Shown here: piece by piece, positions 1 through 6,166 of the stretch
Layout: every line of letters begins with the position of its first letter
How positions within the stretch are numbered: position 1 is the first letter of the stretch
Source: Eubacterium sp. CAG:180
Lineage (GTDB): Bacteria > Bacillota > Clostridia > Oscillospirales > Acutalibacteraceae
Reading direction: 5' to 3'
Length of the DNA stretch: 9,689 nucleotides
Assembly (NCBI GenBank): GCA_000432435.1
Contig: HF993134.1
Coordinates: 57,968-67,656 of the forward strand
Notes under the pieces: model-generated
Told to the model about the DNA's origin: nothing
The model's database searches: none
Seen by the model: only the letters and a program-made list of their open reading frames with translations
Program-made: the position numbers and the translations under genes

Positions 1-10
1 AAGACAAAAT

Positions 11-43
11 GAGGTACGCTGTTTTCGGTGTACCTCTTTTTTT
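11..43 (+). terminator. Intrinsic terminator of an upstream rightward gene
   Basis: The arms GAGGTAC (11-17) and GTACCTC (30-36) pair perfectly, and G-U/C-G pairs can extend the stem to about 10 bp around a GTTTTC loop. Seven T residues (37-43) follow directly. This is the standard layout of a rho-independent terminator reading rightward. The gene it ends lies before the window. Confidence 0.8.
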
Positions 44-83
44 ACTGTTGTTTTTTGCAACTGCTGTTATTGCTGCCGTTTAC

Positions 84-160
84 ATTTTGCAATGCTGAAA
101 AGATACCGATAGCTTTATCCGCAAGAAATCGGTTTTTACTATCGGTACAACAGCAAAAAT
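84..160. repeat. Imperfect long inverted repeat between two terminators
   Basis: TACCGATAG (104-112) and CTATCGGTA (139-147) are perfect 9-nt inverted arms. Farther out, ATTTTGC (84-90) faces GCAAAAAT (153-160), and TGCTG (93-97) faces CAGCA (151-155). No open reading frame covers this stretch. It could be a folded RNA tail, a protein-binding palindrome or the remnant of a small mobile element; nothing seen decides between these. Confidence 0.5.
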
Positions 161-186
161 AAAAGGCACCTCAAATGAGGTGCCTT
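151..186 (-). terminator. Intrinsic terminator of the leftward membrane-protein gene
   Basis: AAGGCACCTCA (163-173) and TGAGGTGCCTT (176-186) are perfect complements, giving a 10-11 bp GC-rich stem with a very short loop. Reading leftward, the stem is followed by a T-rich tract (complement of 151-162, TTTTATTTTTG). It lies 22 nt past the stop codon of the gene ending at 209. A weaker T-rich tract on the other side (from 187) could give some termination rightward as well. Confidence 0.85.
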
Positions 187-208
187 AAGATTTGTTTGTT
201 TAGCTTAA

Positions 209-1195
209 TTACCAAGCAATTGTGAAATTCTTTTCAAGTCCGAAGGGAATTGAAACATTCGCTGACAATGCGGTAAGAGAAAGAGTCCATACGAAATAGT
301 ATGTAGCCTCAGTAACATTGCCCGACGCCTTATCAACGGTAATCTTAACATAACCGTCGCTGTGACCTGTTTTTACATCCTTGATAATCTTTGCCGCACC
401 GCCTGCATTATCGGTAACTATTGACGGCATAACAACAGAGAATACTTTGCCGTTGTGGCCGTTGCCGTGAGCGGTGTCCGTCGACGGCTCATCTGCCTTG
501 ATGTAAAGAGTTATAACATAAGAGCTGCCGTTATCAACTACTTCCTTGCTCTCGATGTCGTCAGCTGTAAGCTGGCTTGACCAGTTCTCGTTCTCTACGG
601 GGAACATAGCGTTTTTATCTTCAACGGAAGTTGCCGGAGAAACGGCAGAAACATCCTTGTCGCCCATATTTGCAGCTATAAGGGAATCAGCTAAACTTGT
701 AAGACTCTTGGGAAGATCACCTGAAATGCTGCCTGCCTGGGAGTTTGTCTCTTTTGTAAGAGTTATCTCTTTAGCGTTCGGCTTAACATTATTGATGGCC
801 TTATTGAAGTAATTAACAACATCTTCTACCGAGCTTGATGCGGAAAGCTCTGTGGGAGCTGCGGCATTGCCCTGAGCAGCCGAAGAATTGTCCGAAGAAG
901 CAGAAGCGGTATTATCGGAAGAAGCACTGCTTGAAGCACTGCCTGAAGAGCTGCTGCCCGATGAAGAGCTGCCCGACGAAGAACCTGATGAGGTCTGAGT
1001 GCCGGCACTTGGTGCAACCGTAGCGGTAGCAGGTTTAAAAGCTATGCTGCATACCGAGTAAACAAGCAAAAGCGCAAGCATAATTCCGAAAGCCTTTTCA
1101 AAAGTCTTACCGAAAATCTTTCTCTTTTCGGCACTGCGAGCAAGCTTTTGGGCTCTCATTTCGGGAGTTGAAGGTATTTTTTCTTTTTTAGACAT
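209..1195 (-). CDS. Membrane-anchored protein with Ser-rich stalk, unknown function
   Basis: This 328-residue protein is not recognised by name. Residues 1-35 are rich in Lys and Arg and should be cytoplasmic. Residues about 36-53 (FGIMLALLLVYSVCSIAF) form one hydrophobic segment, read as an uncleaved anchor with the rest outside. Residues about 56-123 are a low-complexity Ser/Gly/Ala/Asn stalk. From about 122 to 328 there is a probably folded domain that begins SSVEDVVNYFNKAINNVKP and ends in alternating polar/hydrophobic, beta-rich sequence. I see no LPXTG motif. The Cys at 49 is not in a convincing lipobox context, so lipoprotein processing is unlikely. The start at 1195 has an AAGGGGAA ribosome site (complement of 1203-1210) at 7 nt. 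The gene has its own promoter and terminator, so it is monocistronic and divergent from birA. A role at the cell surface is inference; no enzymatic motif is visible. Confidence 0.8.
   Translation of the reverse strand: MSKKEKIPSTPEMRAQKLARSAEKRKIFGKTFEKAFGIMLALLLVYSVCSIAFKPATATVAPSAGTQTSSGSSSGSSSSGSSSSGSASSSASSDNTASASSDNSSAAQGNAAAPTELSASSSVEDVVNYFNKAINNVKPNAKEITLTKETNSQAGSISGDLPKSLTSLADSLIAANMGDKDVSAVSPATSVEDKNAMFPVENENWSSQLTADDIESKEVVDNGSSYVITLYIKADEPSTDTAHGNGHNGKVFSVVMPSIVTDNAGGAAKIIKDVKTGHSDGYVKITVDKASGNVTEATYYFVWTLSLTALSANVSIPFGLEKNFTIAW
921..992. repeat. Short imperfect tandem repeat coding the Ser/Gly stalk
   Basis: On the + strand, successive units all begin GAAG: GAAGCACTGCTT (921-932), GAAGCACTGCCT (933-944), an 18-nt unit (945-962), a 15-nt unit (963-977) and a diverged unit starting at 978. 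All lengths are multiples of three, so gain or loss of units keeps the reading frame. On the coding (minus) strand they specify the SSGSSSSGSSSSG-type linker. Length variation between strains is plausible but not shown here. Confidence 0.6.
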
Positions 1196-1267
1196 AATGA
1201 GTTTCCCCTTCCGAGTGGTTTTAAAAGCTAAACTTCACTCATACATATTTGTTGCATAACATAATAT

Positions 1268-1296
1268 AATTTACAATAAATCGCAAAAAAAGTCAA
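1268..1296 (-). promoter_or_regulatory. Candidate sigma-A promoter for the membrane-protein gene
   Basis: Reading leftward, TTGACT (complement of 1291-1296) is separated by 17 nt from TAAATT (complement of 1268-1273). The -35 box matches the consensus at 5 of 6 positions and the -10 box at 4 of 6. Transcription would begin near 1260, leaving a leader of about 65 nt before the start at 1195. The surrounding sequence is very AT-rich, so a chance match is possible. Confidence 0.45.
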
Positions 1297-1320
1297 TGGA
1301 TAATATATAAATTCATCACA

Positions 1321-1386
1321 AAAATCCGACATTTTTTCGGCAAACGGATTAGCGGCATTCATTTAACACGGATTTGTCGGTTTTTT
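1321..1386. repeat. Inverted repeat between divergent promoters
   Basis: CCGACA (1326-1331) faces TGTCGG (1375-1380). Beyond one mismatch, flanking A residues (1320-1324) face T residues (1382-1386). A direct repeat ACGGATT occurs inside it (1344-1350 and 1368-1374). The element lies between the leftward promoter at 1268-1296 and the rightward promoter at 1397-1425, so it could be an operator shared by both. The T-run after the right arm also makes it look like a weak terminator. Neither role is proven. Confidence 0.4.
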
Positions 1387-1396
1387 CCAAATACAC

Positions 1397-1425
1397 TTGA
1401 CCTTACAAATACTATTATGTAAAAT
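1397..1425 (+). promoter_or_regulatory. Sigma-A promoter for birA
   Basis: TTGACC (1397-1402), a 17-nt spacer and TAAAAT (1420-1425) match the consensus at 5 of 6 positions in each box. The expected start of transcription is near 1432, giving a leader of about 58 nt before birA. Confidence 0.65.
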
Positions 1426-1490
1426 ATCAGTATTGCACCGAGTGCGGCAGCAATACATATCATTAATAAACCGAAACGGACTGATAATAA

Positions 1491-2288
1491 ATGAACAATC
1501 TTTTACTTAACGAAAGAAGCCTTATATATCACTTAAGACAATATCGCTCAAAGCGCAGGCTGCATTATTTTGCCGAAACCGAATCCACAAACGAGGTCGC
1601 AAAAAAGCTTTGCGGCGACGGCAAGGGCCTCGGAGCTTTCGTTGTATCCGACTGTCAAACCGCCGGCAAAGGCCGCTCCGGCAGAACATTTTGCTCACCC
1701 AAGGGTACCGGCGTATACATTTCAATCGTTTACGAGATAAGCGGAAAAGAGCCCAATTTTGACCTGCTGTCAAGTCTTGCCGGGCTTGCCGTGCGCGATA
1801 CGCTCTTTAACTTTTTTGATTTTGACTGCAAAATAAAATGGCCGAACGATATTTTACTCGACGGCAAAAAAATATGCGGTATACTGTGTGAAATAGTAAA
1901 TAAAAACGGCAAGCCGAAATACGCCGTAGTCGGAATAGGTCTTAATATCGAAAAGCAGGAATTCCCGGAGGAAATAATGTATACTGCCGCAAGCATAGGC
2001 GATAAATACGAGGGTGAGCTTGACCACAACGAAATAGCGGTTGACATAGTAAACAATCTTGACCGCTACATCATACGCCGCGACGCCCTCAACGCCGAAA
2101 ACACCGGTGAAATAATAAACAGGCTGAAAATGTACTCGGCGTCTTTAGGTCAAATCGTCAGGGTTATAACGCCCGACAGCGAATATGACGCAAAGGTTCT
2201 CGACATAGCCCCGGACGGCGGCCTTGTAATTCTGTCGGACGGTGAAACAAAAACCATAACCTCGGGAGAAATAGTACATATACGATAA
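1491..2288 (+). CDS. birA: Biotin--[acetyl-CoA-carboxylase] ligase, class I (no HTH)
   Basis: Biotin protein ligase activates biotin with ATP to biotinyl-5'-AMP and transfers it to the target Lys of biotin carrier proteins such as AccB, in the cytoplasm. Visible motifs: the TESTN segment (residues 30-34), the biotin/AMP-binding loop QTAGKGRSGRTF (56-67), the catalytic KWPND (116-120), GIL (130-132) and VGIGLN (147-152). The C-terminal 50 residues fit the small SH3-like domain. At 265 residues it starts almost directly with the catalytic domain, so it lacks the N-terminal winged helix of E. coli-type BirA and should not repress transcription. The start at 1491 directly follows three in-frame stops (TGA TAA TAA) and cannot be earlier. 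Its ribosome site is weak (CGGA at 1477-1480). No biotin carrier gene is in the window, and the following cluster has its own promoter. No terminator is visible after it. Confidence 0.93.
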   Translation: MNNLLLNERSLIYHLRQYRSKRRLHYFAETESTNEVAKKLCGDGKGLGAFVVSDCQTAGKGRSGRTFCSPKGTGVYISIVYEISGKEPNFDLLSSLAGLAVRDTLFNFFDFDCKIKWPNDILLDGKKICGILCEIVNKNGKPKYAVVGIGLNIEKQEFPEEIMYTAASIGDKYEGELDHNEIAVDIVNNLDRYIIRRDALNAENTGEIINRLKMYSASLGQIVRVITPDSEYDAKVLDIAPDGGLVILSDGETKTITSGEIVHIR

Positions 2289-2332
2289 TTTTAGTCAATT
2301 TCGACATTATTTTACGATTTGTTTAATTTTTA

Positions 2333-2361
2333 TTGACAGGTAAAAAATGACGTATTATAAT
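2333..2361 (+). promoter_or_regulatory. Consensus sigma-A promoter of the D-amino-acid/5-oxoproline cluster
   Basis: TTGACA (2333-2338), exactly 17 nt, then TATAAT (2356-2361) match both consensus hexamers perfectly. An AT-rich stretch just upstream could act as an UP element. Transcription would start near 2368, giving a leader of about 100 nt before the coding start at 2469. I do not recognise a known riboswitch in that leader. Only weak pairing is seen, such as GCAAAA (2406-2411) with TTTTGC (2431-2436). Confidence 0.85.
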
Positions 2362-2468
2362 GTCTTATTGTAAGTTAAGTCTTTTTGAATTCTGTGCGAT
2401 GGCGGGCAAAACTCAATTGGGCTTGACTTCTTTTGCTTTTATAACATTATTTTGGGGAGCTGACAAAA

Positions 2469-3308
2469 ATGGAAAATATCGGTTATTACAACGGCAAATT
2501 CGATCTTATTGAAAAGATGACGGTCCCGATGAACGACCGCGCCATGTACTTCGGCGACGGAGTTTACGACGCTACATATTCGGTAAACCGCACCATCTTT
2601 GCGCTTGAGGATCACCTCGACAGGTTTTACAACAGCTGCAGGCTGCTCGAAATACCTGCTCCGATGCCGCGTGAAGAGCTTAAAAAGACACTCTATGAGT
2701 GCGTGAACAAGGTGGATGACCCCAATCAGTTTGTTTATTGGGAAGCCACAAGAGGAACCGGAATACGCAATCACGTTTTCCCCGACTCGCCCTCTAATCT
2801 CCTTATATACACAAGGCCCTGCCCGATGAAGGATTTATCTCTTCGCTACAAGCTCGCTACCATGGAGGACAAGAGATTTTATTACTGCAATGTTAAAACT
2901 CTTAACCTTATACCGAGCGTTTTGGCTTCGCAAAGAGCTCTTGAAAAGGGTTGCGACGAAACTGTATTCCACCGCGGAGATCTCGTAACGGAGTGCGCTC
3001 ACTCAAACGTATCAATAATAAAAGACGGCAAGTTCATTACTCATCAGCTTGACTGCCTCGTTTTGCCCGGTATCACCAGAAAGCACCTTATAGAGATTTG
3101 CCACGAAAAAGGCATACCGGTAGAAGAACGCGACTATACTCTCGAAGAGCTTAAAAACGCCGACGAAATAATAGTTTCGTCCTCGGGCGCTCTTTGTATG
3201 CCTGCATGCGAGCTTGACGGTGTGCCCGTCGGCGGCAAAGCTCCCGAAATCATCAAAACTCTTCAGGACGCATACCTCAAACGTCTTCATGACGAATGCG
3301 GTGAATAA
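2469..3308 (+). CDS. PLP fold-type IV aminotransferase, D-amino-acid aminotransferase-like
   Basis: This 279-residue protein is a class IV (fold type IV) PLP aminotransferase. The best match from memory is Bacillus D-amino acid transaminase, which interconverts D-alanine plus 2-oxoglutarate and pyruvate plus D-glutamate. The catalytic Lys is K143 in NVKTLNL, and the Glu that pairs with the PLP pyridine nitrogen is E175 in VTECAHSN. FGDGVYD (residues 28-34) supplies Tyr33, and RGTGIRNHVFP (95-105) supplies Arg100 and His102. These correspond to the Tyr31/Arg98/His100 carboxylate trap of the Bacillus enzyme, which favours D-substrates over branched-chain L-substrates. Length is normal (about 280). 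A GGGGAG ribosome site (2454-2459) precedes the start. It is the first gene after the consensus promoter, and D-glutamate cyclase domains and alanine racemase follow, supporting the D-specific reading. Aminodeoxychorismate lyase and branched-chain aminotransferase are the alternatives, and are less likely. Confidence 0.85.
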   Translation: MENIGYYNGKFDLIEKMTVPMNDRAMYFGDGVYDATYSVNRTIFALEDHLDRFYNSCRLLEIPAPMPREELKKTLYECVNKVDDPNQFVYWEATRGTGIRNHVFPDSPSNLLIYTRPCPMKDLSLRYKLATMEDKRFYYCNVKTLNLIPSVLASQRALEKGCDETVFHRGDLVTECAHSNVSIIKDGKFITHQLDCLVLPGITRKHLIEICHEKGIPVEERDYTLEELKNADEIIVSSSGALCMPACELDGVPVGGKAPEIIKTLQDAYLKRLHDECGE

Positions 3309-3333
3309 AACCGATAATACACATCTGCAATAC

Positions 3334-3373
3334 GGCTGTTTCGCTTAAATCGAAACAGCCTTGTATTCTTTTT
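3334..3373 (+). terminator. Intra-cluster terminator-like hairpin (attenuator or processing site)
   Basis: GGCTGTTTCG (3334-3343) and CGAAACAGCC (3351-3360) are perfect 10-bp complements around a 7-nt loop. They are followed by TTGTATTCTTTTT (3361-3373). ATAC/GTAT just outside can add pairs across a bulge. It has the form of an intrinsic terminator but an interrupted T-tract. It lies only 17 nt before the next start codon, leaving no room for a promoter after it. Partial read-through, or mRNA stabilisation of the upstream message, is the likely role. Confidence 0.7.
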
Positions 3374-3390
3374 AAAGAGAGAGAATAATT

Positions 3391-4467
3391 ATGGATCAAA
3401 AAGCACTTACAGACCTTAATATAGGCGAAAATCTTGATAATCTCGCAAATCTCGATCCGCGCGGATACGGTGTTTGCCGCATTCTCTACAAGGCCTCGCG
3501 CGAGTATACCGGTATGCCAACTACAATGAACGCTGCCAAAAAGCTGTGCGCGACACTTAAAAAAGACGATATTGTATATATAATGACCGGCTTCGTTTTG
3601 CTTGACCATCATCATGCCGAGACTGACGGCATAGTAAGCTCGATGCTTCTTGCAAGAGCACTGTCGCTCGCATTTGATGTAAAACCCGTTATAATCTGCC
3701 AAGACGAAAATGTGGAAGCCGTCAGAAATATGTCAAGGGTGATAGGCCTTCACCTTTACGATACCATTGAAGAGATGAATGCTCACCCCGTTTCCATGGC
3801 ATTCATCCCATTCACAAAGGACAAAGATAAAGCGGAAGCTCTTGCCGACGAGATTATTTCAAAGGGGATGCCAAAGGCCGTAATAGCAAATGAGTTCCCC
3901 GGCGCAAACGGCGTCGGTGAATATCACAACGCGGTAGGCAAAAACACTACGGCACTCGAGGCAAAGGCTGACATACTCTTTACAAAGCTTCAAAAGGCCG
4001 GGGTTTTAAATATTGCAATAGGCGATCTCGGAAACGAATTGGGTATGGGCACAGTTCTTGACCACATCAAAAAATACGTACCCTACACCTCTGAAAAATC
4101 GAACTGCGTATGCGGCTGTAACGGAGGAATCGCAAGCGTTGTCGCCGCAGACAACATTATAACCGCAACCGTTTCTGACTGGGGCTGCTACGGTATGATT
4201 GCTGCAATAGCCTATCTTAAAGGCGATATAAACATCATGCACGACGCAGAGCTTGAAAAAGACGTCTTAAAGGCTGCGGCAAGAAGCGGCATGGTTGATA
4301 TGTACGGTTGGCAGATACCGTCGATAGACGGTTTTGACCTCACTACAAATATGATGATGGTCAATATGATGCGTGAGTGTATAAGATACGCTCCCACGCT
4401 CACCGAAAAATGCAAAACATGGTTTGATAAAACAATAGAGCTCGGATTTTTTGACGACAGAAAATAA
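3391..4467 (+). CDS. DUF4392 protein, C-terminal-half homologue of D-glutamate cyclase
   Basis: This 358-residue protein carries the hallmarks of DUF4392, which forms the C-terminal half of the animal mitochondrial D-glutamate cyclase DGLUCY (D-glutamate to 5-oxo-D-proline). Visible motifs: MTGF (65-68) leading through DHHHAETDG (72-80) into an LLARAL helix (86-91); IGDLGNELGMGTV (210-222); and TVSDWGCYGMIAA (260-272). A CxCxCNGG cluster (Cys239, 241, 243) lies before the last motif. With three consecutive His at 73-75 it suggests metal or nucleotide contacts, though neither is shown. No signal peptide is seen, so it should be cytosolic. A weak GAGAGA ribosome site precedes the start, and 17 nt separate it from pxpB. 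The partner domain DUF1445 is a separate gene at 6167-6952, so the two probably form a complex or act in succession. The catalytic role of DUF4392 alone is not established to my knowledge. Confidence 0.85.
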   Translation: MDQKALTDLNIGENLDNLANLDPRGYGVCRILYKASREYTGMPTTMNAAKKLCATLKKDDIVYIMTGFVLLDHHHAETDGIVSSMLLARALSLAFDVKPVIICQDENVEAVRNMSRVIGLHLYDTIEEMNAHPVSMAFIPFTKDKDKAEALADEIISKGMPKAVIANEFPGANGVGEYHNAVGKNTTALEAKADILFTKLQKAGVLNIAIGDLGNELGMGTVLDHIKKYVPYTSEKSNCVCGCNGGIASVVAADNIITATVSDWGCYGMIAAIAYLKGDINIMHDAELEKDVLKAAARSGMVDMYGWQIPSIDGFDLTTNMMMVNMMRECIRYAPTLTEKCKTWFDKTIELGFFDDRK

Positions 4468-4484
4468 TTTTAAGAGGTATTTGT

Positions 4485-5216
4485 ATGAATGCTCCTAAAT
4501 TTCTCTCTTCCGGCGACAGCGCAATAACCGTCGAATTCGGCAATGAAATAAGCGCCGAAATAAACGCCTGCGTTCACGCGCTTGACAAAGCACTCCATAA
4601 AAAAAACATTCTCGGTATTGTCGAGACTGTTCCGACGTTTCGGTCGCTTCTTATAATCTATGACCCGTGCATTACGGGCGGAGAAAAGCTTAAGGCAAAG
4701 ATAACGAAGCTTTGCGGCGACCTTGAAGCGTCCTCGGAGGGCAGGAAGAGAATTATAGAAATACCGGTGCTGTACGGCGGCGAATACGGCGAGGATTTAA
4801 AAGACGTTGCAGAAATCAACAAGCTTACCGAGGATGAGGTTATAAAGATACACTCGGGAACCGATTATTTGATTTATATGCTGGGCTTTTTGCCCGGATT
4901 TGCGTATCTCGGAGGCCTTGATGACAGAATCAAAACTCCGAGGCTGCAAAATCCGAGGACTAAGATTCATGCAGGTGCTGTCGGAATAGGCGGCGAGCAA
5001 ACGGGCATTTACCCTCTCTCCTCCCCCGGAGGCTGGAGACTTATCGGTACGACACCCGTAAAGCCGTACGACCCGGAAAGAGACGAGCCGATACTTTATT
5101 CAGCCGGAGATTATATAAGATTTGTCCCGATTGACAAAGAAACCTTCGACGATATATCGGCAAAGGTTCAAAACGGCACATACGAGTGTCGTATTATCGG
5201 AGGTGACGGCGAATGA
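4485..5216 (+). CDS. pxpB: 5-oxoprolinase subunit PxpB (KipI family)
   Basis: PxpB is one of three subunits of the bacterial ATP-dependent 5-oxoprolinase, which opens 5-oxoproline to glutamate in the cytosol. The 243 residues match the AHS1/KipI family. They start with SSGDSAITVEFG (8-19) and carry GFLPGFAYLGGLD (134-146), PR..KIHAGAVGIGGEQTG (157-174) and YPLSSPGGWRLIGTTP (176-191). Length is typical for the stand-alone subunit. An AAGAGGT ribosome site (4472-4478) precedes the start. The stop overlaps the pxpC start (ATGA, 5213-5216), the usual arrangement for these two interacting subunits and a sign of translational coupling. Older database names include allophanate hydrolase subunit 1, urea amidolyase-like protein and KipI sporulation inhibitor. 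With pxpC and pxpA beside it, the oxoprolinase role is preferred. Confidence 0.94.
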   Translation: MNAPKFLSSGDSAITVEFGNEISAEINACVHALDKALHKKNILGIVETVPTFRSLLIIYDPCITGGEKLKAKITKLCGDLEASSEGRKRIIEIPVLYGGEYGEDLKDVAEINKLTEDEVIKIHSGTDYLIYMLGFLPGFAYLGGLDDRIKTPRLQNPRTKIHAGAVGIGGEQTGIYPLSSPGGWRLIGTTPVKPYDPERDEPILYSAGDYIRFVPIDKETFDDISAKVQNGTYECRIIGGDGE

Positions 5217-6151
5217 GTATTAAGGTCATTACTCCCGGAATGTTATCCACAATACAGGACGGCGGAAGAAAAGGCTTTGCGGCTATGGGGTTTAACGCAT
5301 CCGGCGTTATGGACGTTCGCTCCTACCACATAGCAAACGCACTCGTCGGTAATTTTACCGATGAAGCCGTAATAGAGATGACATATCTCGGCGGTTCCTT
5401 TAAATTCTTAGAGTCAAATTACATTGCGATTACGGGTGCCGATATGTCGCCTAAGATTGACGGTGTACCCGTTGAAATGTATACGACCGTATTTGTAAAG
5501 CAAGATGAAACGCTGACATTTTCCGCTGCAAAAAGCGGAATGAGAGCTTATATAGCGGTTCGCGGCGGTATAGATGTTCCTGTTATTATGGGCAGCCGCT
5601 CTACAAATCTGAAATGCAAGCTCGGCGGACTCGACGGCAGACCGTTAAAGGCGGGCGACATTGTTCCGTGCAGAGATGTATACGATGAATTTCAAAAGCA
5701 TCTTATACATTCGGCACCGAAAGAGGATTTCGGAAGCGACGAAATAACCGTAAGAGTGCTTTTGGGCCCACAGGACGATTATTTTACGGATCACGGAATT
5801 AAAACATTTTTAAACAGCACATACACGGTTACAAACGAATCCGACAGAATGGGCTGCAAGCTGTCCGGCGAAAAGATTGAATACAAAAACACGGTCGATA
5901 TTATTTCCGACGGCATTGTTTTCGGCAGCATACAAATTCCGCGCACGGGGAACCCGATAATAATGCTTGCAGACAGGCAGACTACCGGCGGTTATGCCAA
6001 AATCGCAACGGTAATTTCTGTGGACCTTCCGCTTTTGGCTCAGGCAAGGCCCGGCACCAAGGTTCATTTTGAGCTTATCGACAGGCAAAAAGCAGAACGG
6101 CTTTTAAAGCAGGAACAAAAGGAATTCCACTCATATCTGCTCCACTATTAA
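5213..6151 (+). CDS. pxpC: 5-oxoprolinase subunit PxpC (KipA family)
   Basis: PxpC pairs with PxpB in the 5-oxoprolinase and belongs to the AHS2/KipA family, the other part of a carboxyltransferase-like fold also found in urea carboxylase. Visible motifs: STIQDGGRKGF (12-22), a SGVMD turn (30-34), YIAVRGGIDVPVIMGSRST (113-131), LGGLDGRPLKAGD (137-149), DRMGCKLSG in the middle, and PRTGNP followed by LADRQTTGGYAKIATV in the C-terminal third. At 312 residues it has normal family length. A strong GGAGGTGA ribosome site (5199-5206) lies inside the end of pxpB, 6 nt before the start, so it can be initiated independently as well as by coupling. No biotin carrier or biotin carboxylase gene accompanies it, which argues against a biotin-dependent carboxylase. 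Confidence 0.93.
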   Translation: MSIKVITPGMLSTIQDGGRKGFAAMGFNASGVMDVRSYHIANALVGNFTDEAVIEMTYLGGSFKFLESNYIAITGADMSPKIDGVPVEMYTTVFVKQDETLTFSAAKSGMRAYIAVRGGIDVPVIMGSRSTNLKCKLGGLDGRPLKAGDIVPCRDVYDEFQKHLIHSAPKEDFGSDEITVRVLLGPQDDYFTDHGIKTFLNSTYTVTNESDRMGCKLSGEKIEYKNTVDIISDGIVFGSIQIPRTGNPIIMLADRQTTGGYAKIATVISVDLPLLAQARPGTKVHFELIDRQKAERLLKQEQKEFHSYLLHY

Positions 6152-6153
6152 CA

Positions 6154-6161
6154 AGAGGTGA
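6154..6161 (+). promoter_or_regulatory. Ribosome binding site that fixes the DUF1445 start
   Basis: AGAGGTGA lies 5 nt before ATG at 6167. An in-frame GTG at 6158-6160 is inside this site and cannot be the start, so the protein begins MDLAHMAPYE. Confidence 0.85.
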
Positions 6162-6166
6162 CAACA

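Noticed and set aside
546..1023. Rightward and shifted-frame open readings across the Ser-rich gene
   Set aside because: They come from the low-complexity repeat, have compositions unlike real proteins (Cys/Lys- or Leu/Arg/His-rich) and lack ribosome sites. The leftward frame has promoter, ribosome site and terminator.
2399..2512. A 37-codon frame starting ATGGCGGGC in the leader and overlapping the aminotransferase start, as a possible leader peptide
   Set aside because: No ribosome binding site precedes it (TTCTGTGC just before the ATG), and no run of regulatory codons is visible.
2469..3308. Aminodeoxychorismate lyase (pabC) or branched-chain aminotransferase (ilvE) for the class IV enzyme
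   Set aside because: The Tyr33/Arg100/His102 set and the RGTxxRxHxFP segment match D-amino-acid transaminase better, and the neighbours concern D-amino acids. The alternatives are not excluded without a profile search.
4485..6151. pxpBC as urea amidolyase/allophanate hydrolase or as a KipI/KipA sporulation-control pair
   Set aside because: All three oxoprolinase subunits and 5-oxoproline-linked neighbours are present. No biotin carboxylase, biotin carrier, amidase or sensor-kinase gene is in the window.
6158..6166. GTG at 6158 as the start of the DUF1445 protein
   Set aside because: The GTG is part of the AGAGGTGA ribosome site. ATG at 6167 has proper spacing and the family sequence begins after it.
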